A stretch of DNA of 64,000 nt from Ascoidea rubescens DSM 1968 (Eukaryota > Ascomycota > Saccharomycetes > Ascoideales > Ascoideaceae): contig NW_017962916.1 in NCBI RefSeq assembly GCF_001661345.1, forward strand, positions 133,369-197,368, read 5' to 3'. The notes beneath the pieces were generated by a model that was not told the DNA's origin, did no database searches, and saw only the letters and a program-made list of their open reading frames with translations. Every line of letters starts with the position of its first letter. Position 1 is the stretch's first letter. The position numbers and the translations under genes are program-made. Positions 63,259-64,000 of the stretch are shown in pieces.

Positions 63259-63416
63259 TCTTTTTCTTCTCATCCACTTTCTTTTCTTTTATCGTTTTTC
63301 TTCTTTTTTGTTTTTTTTGTTTTGTTTTATCTTTTTCTTTCTCCATTCTCTATCGGCGCTTAATTCATAAACTGATAATTGTATTTTTATTTATACCAAT
63401 ATATCAATAAATCAAT

Positions 63417-64000
63417 ATGATAATGCATTTTCATAAAATAAAATTCAAAATTTTATTACATCTTCTTTACTCAATCACCTACATTTTCACCTTTACTTTC
63501 ACTTCTCAAATCAACAATGACACTCAATATCAAAAGCGAACAATATTTGATAGAGTAGTTGACAGTTATATCGATCTTGGTCCCAAAGTTTATAGTCCAG
63601 CTTATTATCCCTCTCCAGATGGTGGCAGAATTCAAAATGTTTGGCAAGAAGCCTACGAAAAAGCAAGAAACTTAGTAGAACAAATGACAACTGTGGAAAA
63701 AGTCAATTTAACCACTGGCACTGGCTGGGGTTCTGGTCCTTGTATTGGTAATACTGGTTCGATTCCAAGATTAAATATCCCTTCTTTATGTATTCAAGAT
63801 GGTCCCAATGGCGTTAGATTCACTGATTTTATAACAAGCTTCCCCTCGGGTTTAGCTACTGGTTCAACTTTTAATAAAGCCTTAATCTACTTGAGAGGCA
63901 AAGCAATCGCCCAACAGCATAAAATCAAAGGTGTTCATGTCCTATTAGGTCCAACCATTGGTCCAATTGGTCTAAAAGCCAAAGGAGGTAGAAATTGGGA
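63417..64000 (+). CDS. Secreted beta-glucosidase, GH3 family (N-terminal part)
   Basis: 194 codons before the window ends. Start ATG at 63417; a second in-frame ATG is at 63423, and TAA is three codons upstream. A signal peptide with hydrophobic LLHLLYSITYIFTFTFTS precedes a likely Kex2 site (YQKR). The mature part matches yeast GH3 beta-glucosidases of the Saccharomycopsis BGL type: YYPSPDGGRIQNVWQEAYEK, MTTVEKVNLTTGTGW, CIGNTGSIPRLNIPSLCIQD, GPNGVRFTDFITSFPSGLAT, GVHVLLGPTIGPIGLKAKGG and RNW. It should release glucose from cellobiose and other beta-glucosides outside the cell. The catalytic residues lie beyond the window, so activity cannot be judged. Confidence 0.92.
   Translation, partial: MIMHFHKIKFKILLHLLYSITYIFTFTFTSQINNDTQYQKRTIFDRVVDSYIDLGPKVYSPAYYPSPDGGRIQNVWQEAYEKARNLVEQMTTVEKVNLTTGTGWGSGPCIGNTGSIPRLNIPSLCIQDGPNGVRFTDFITSFPSGLATGSTFNKALIYLRGKAIAQQHKIKGVHVLLGPTIGPIGLKAKGGRNW

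Overview
This window is nuclear DNA of an ascomycete budding yeast (Saccharomycotina). It is AT-rich, genes are compact and mostly single-exon, and introns lie at 5' ends with GTATGT or GTAAGT donors and mostly TACTAAC-like branch sites. The gene set is typical yeast (REG1, CFT2, DOT5, SmF, ATG1, APN1, MBF1, CPR1, SFH5, MDM34, ECM1). The truncated family-3 beta-glucosidase at the right edge closely resembles the Saccharomycopsis fibuligera BGL1 protein as I remember it. CTG codons are almost absent, even where coding DNA is GC-rich, and the few I found sit in Ser/Asn/Gln-rich or variable stretches. Together these suggest the Saccharomycopsis/Ascoidea branch or another CUG-reassigned yeast. This is an inference. 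Long asparagine runs in many proteins are a general trait of the genome.

Layout. 1-3122 (-): 5' part of a REG1-type PP1 regulatory subunit. 4106-7132 (-): CFT2, divergent from a B-box/DUF2009 protein (7448-9403, +). 9712-13218 (+): Zn2Cys6 transcription factor with one intron. 13578-14501 (-): aldo-keto reductase, divergent from a DOT5-type peroxiredoxin with a long lysine/proline/glutamate tail (15700-17244). 17633-18784 (+): SmF with a 63-Glu/24-Asp tail. 19644-22730 (-): ATG1. 23511-24638 (-): ornithine-cyclodeaminase-like protein. 24867-26200 (-): APN1 with a 5-nt first coding exon, divergent from MBF1 (26628-27113). 27806-28447 (+): cyclophilin CPR1. 28778-29854 (-): probable mitoribosomal protein. 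30321-31784 (+): SFH5. 32409-33533 (+): NCBP3-like protein. 33679-34380 (-): small membrane protein. 34381-44080 is a 9.7-kb gene-free stretch upstream of a DOT6/TOD6-like Myb gene (44081-45073). 46348-47997 (-): MDM34, followed by a second gene-poor stretch to 52382. 52383-55821 (-): LRR protein with a hidden first exon. 56563-61890 (-): a 1775-residue protein with four BED-like zinc fingers on a degenerate hAT-transposase scaffold. 62625-63258 (+): ECM1. 63417-64000 (+): beta-glucosidase, cut by the window end.

Most striking points: the hAT-derived four-finger protein, which lacks catalytic aspartates by eye and so looks domesticated; SmF and a nuclear peroxiredoxin with giant charged tails; tiny first coding exons; GC-rich CpG-bearing islands upstream of several genes in an otherwise AT-rich sequence; and CTG avoidance. 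I saw no rRNA, tRNA, CRISPR array, LTR element or virus-like fossil. The genes are ordinary housekeeping and regulatory loci and do not form one pathway or operon.
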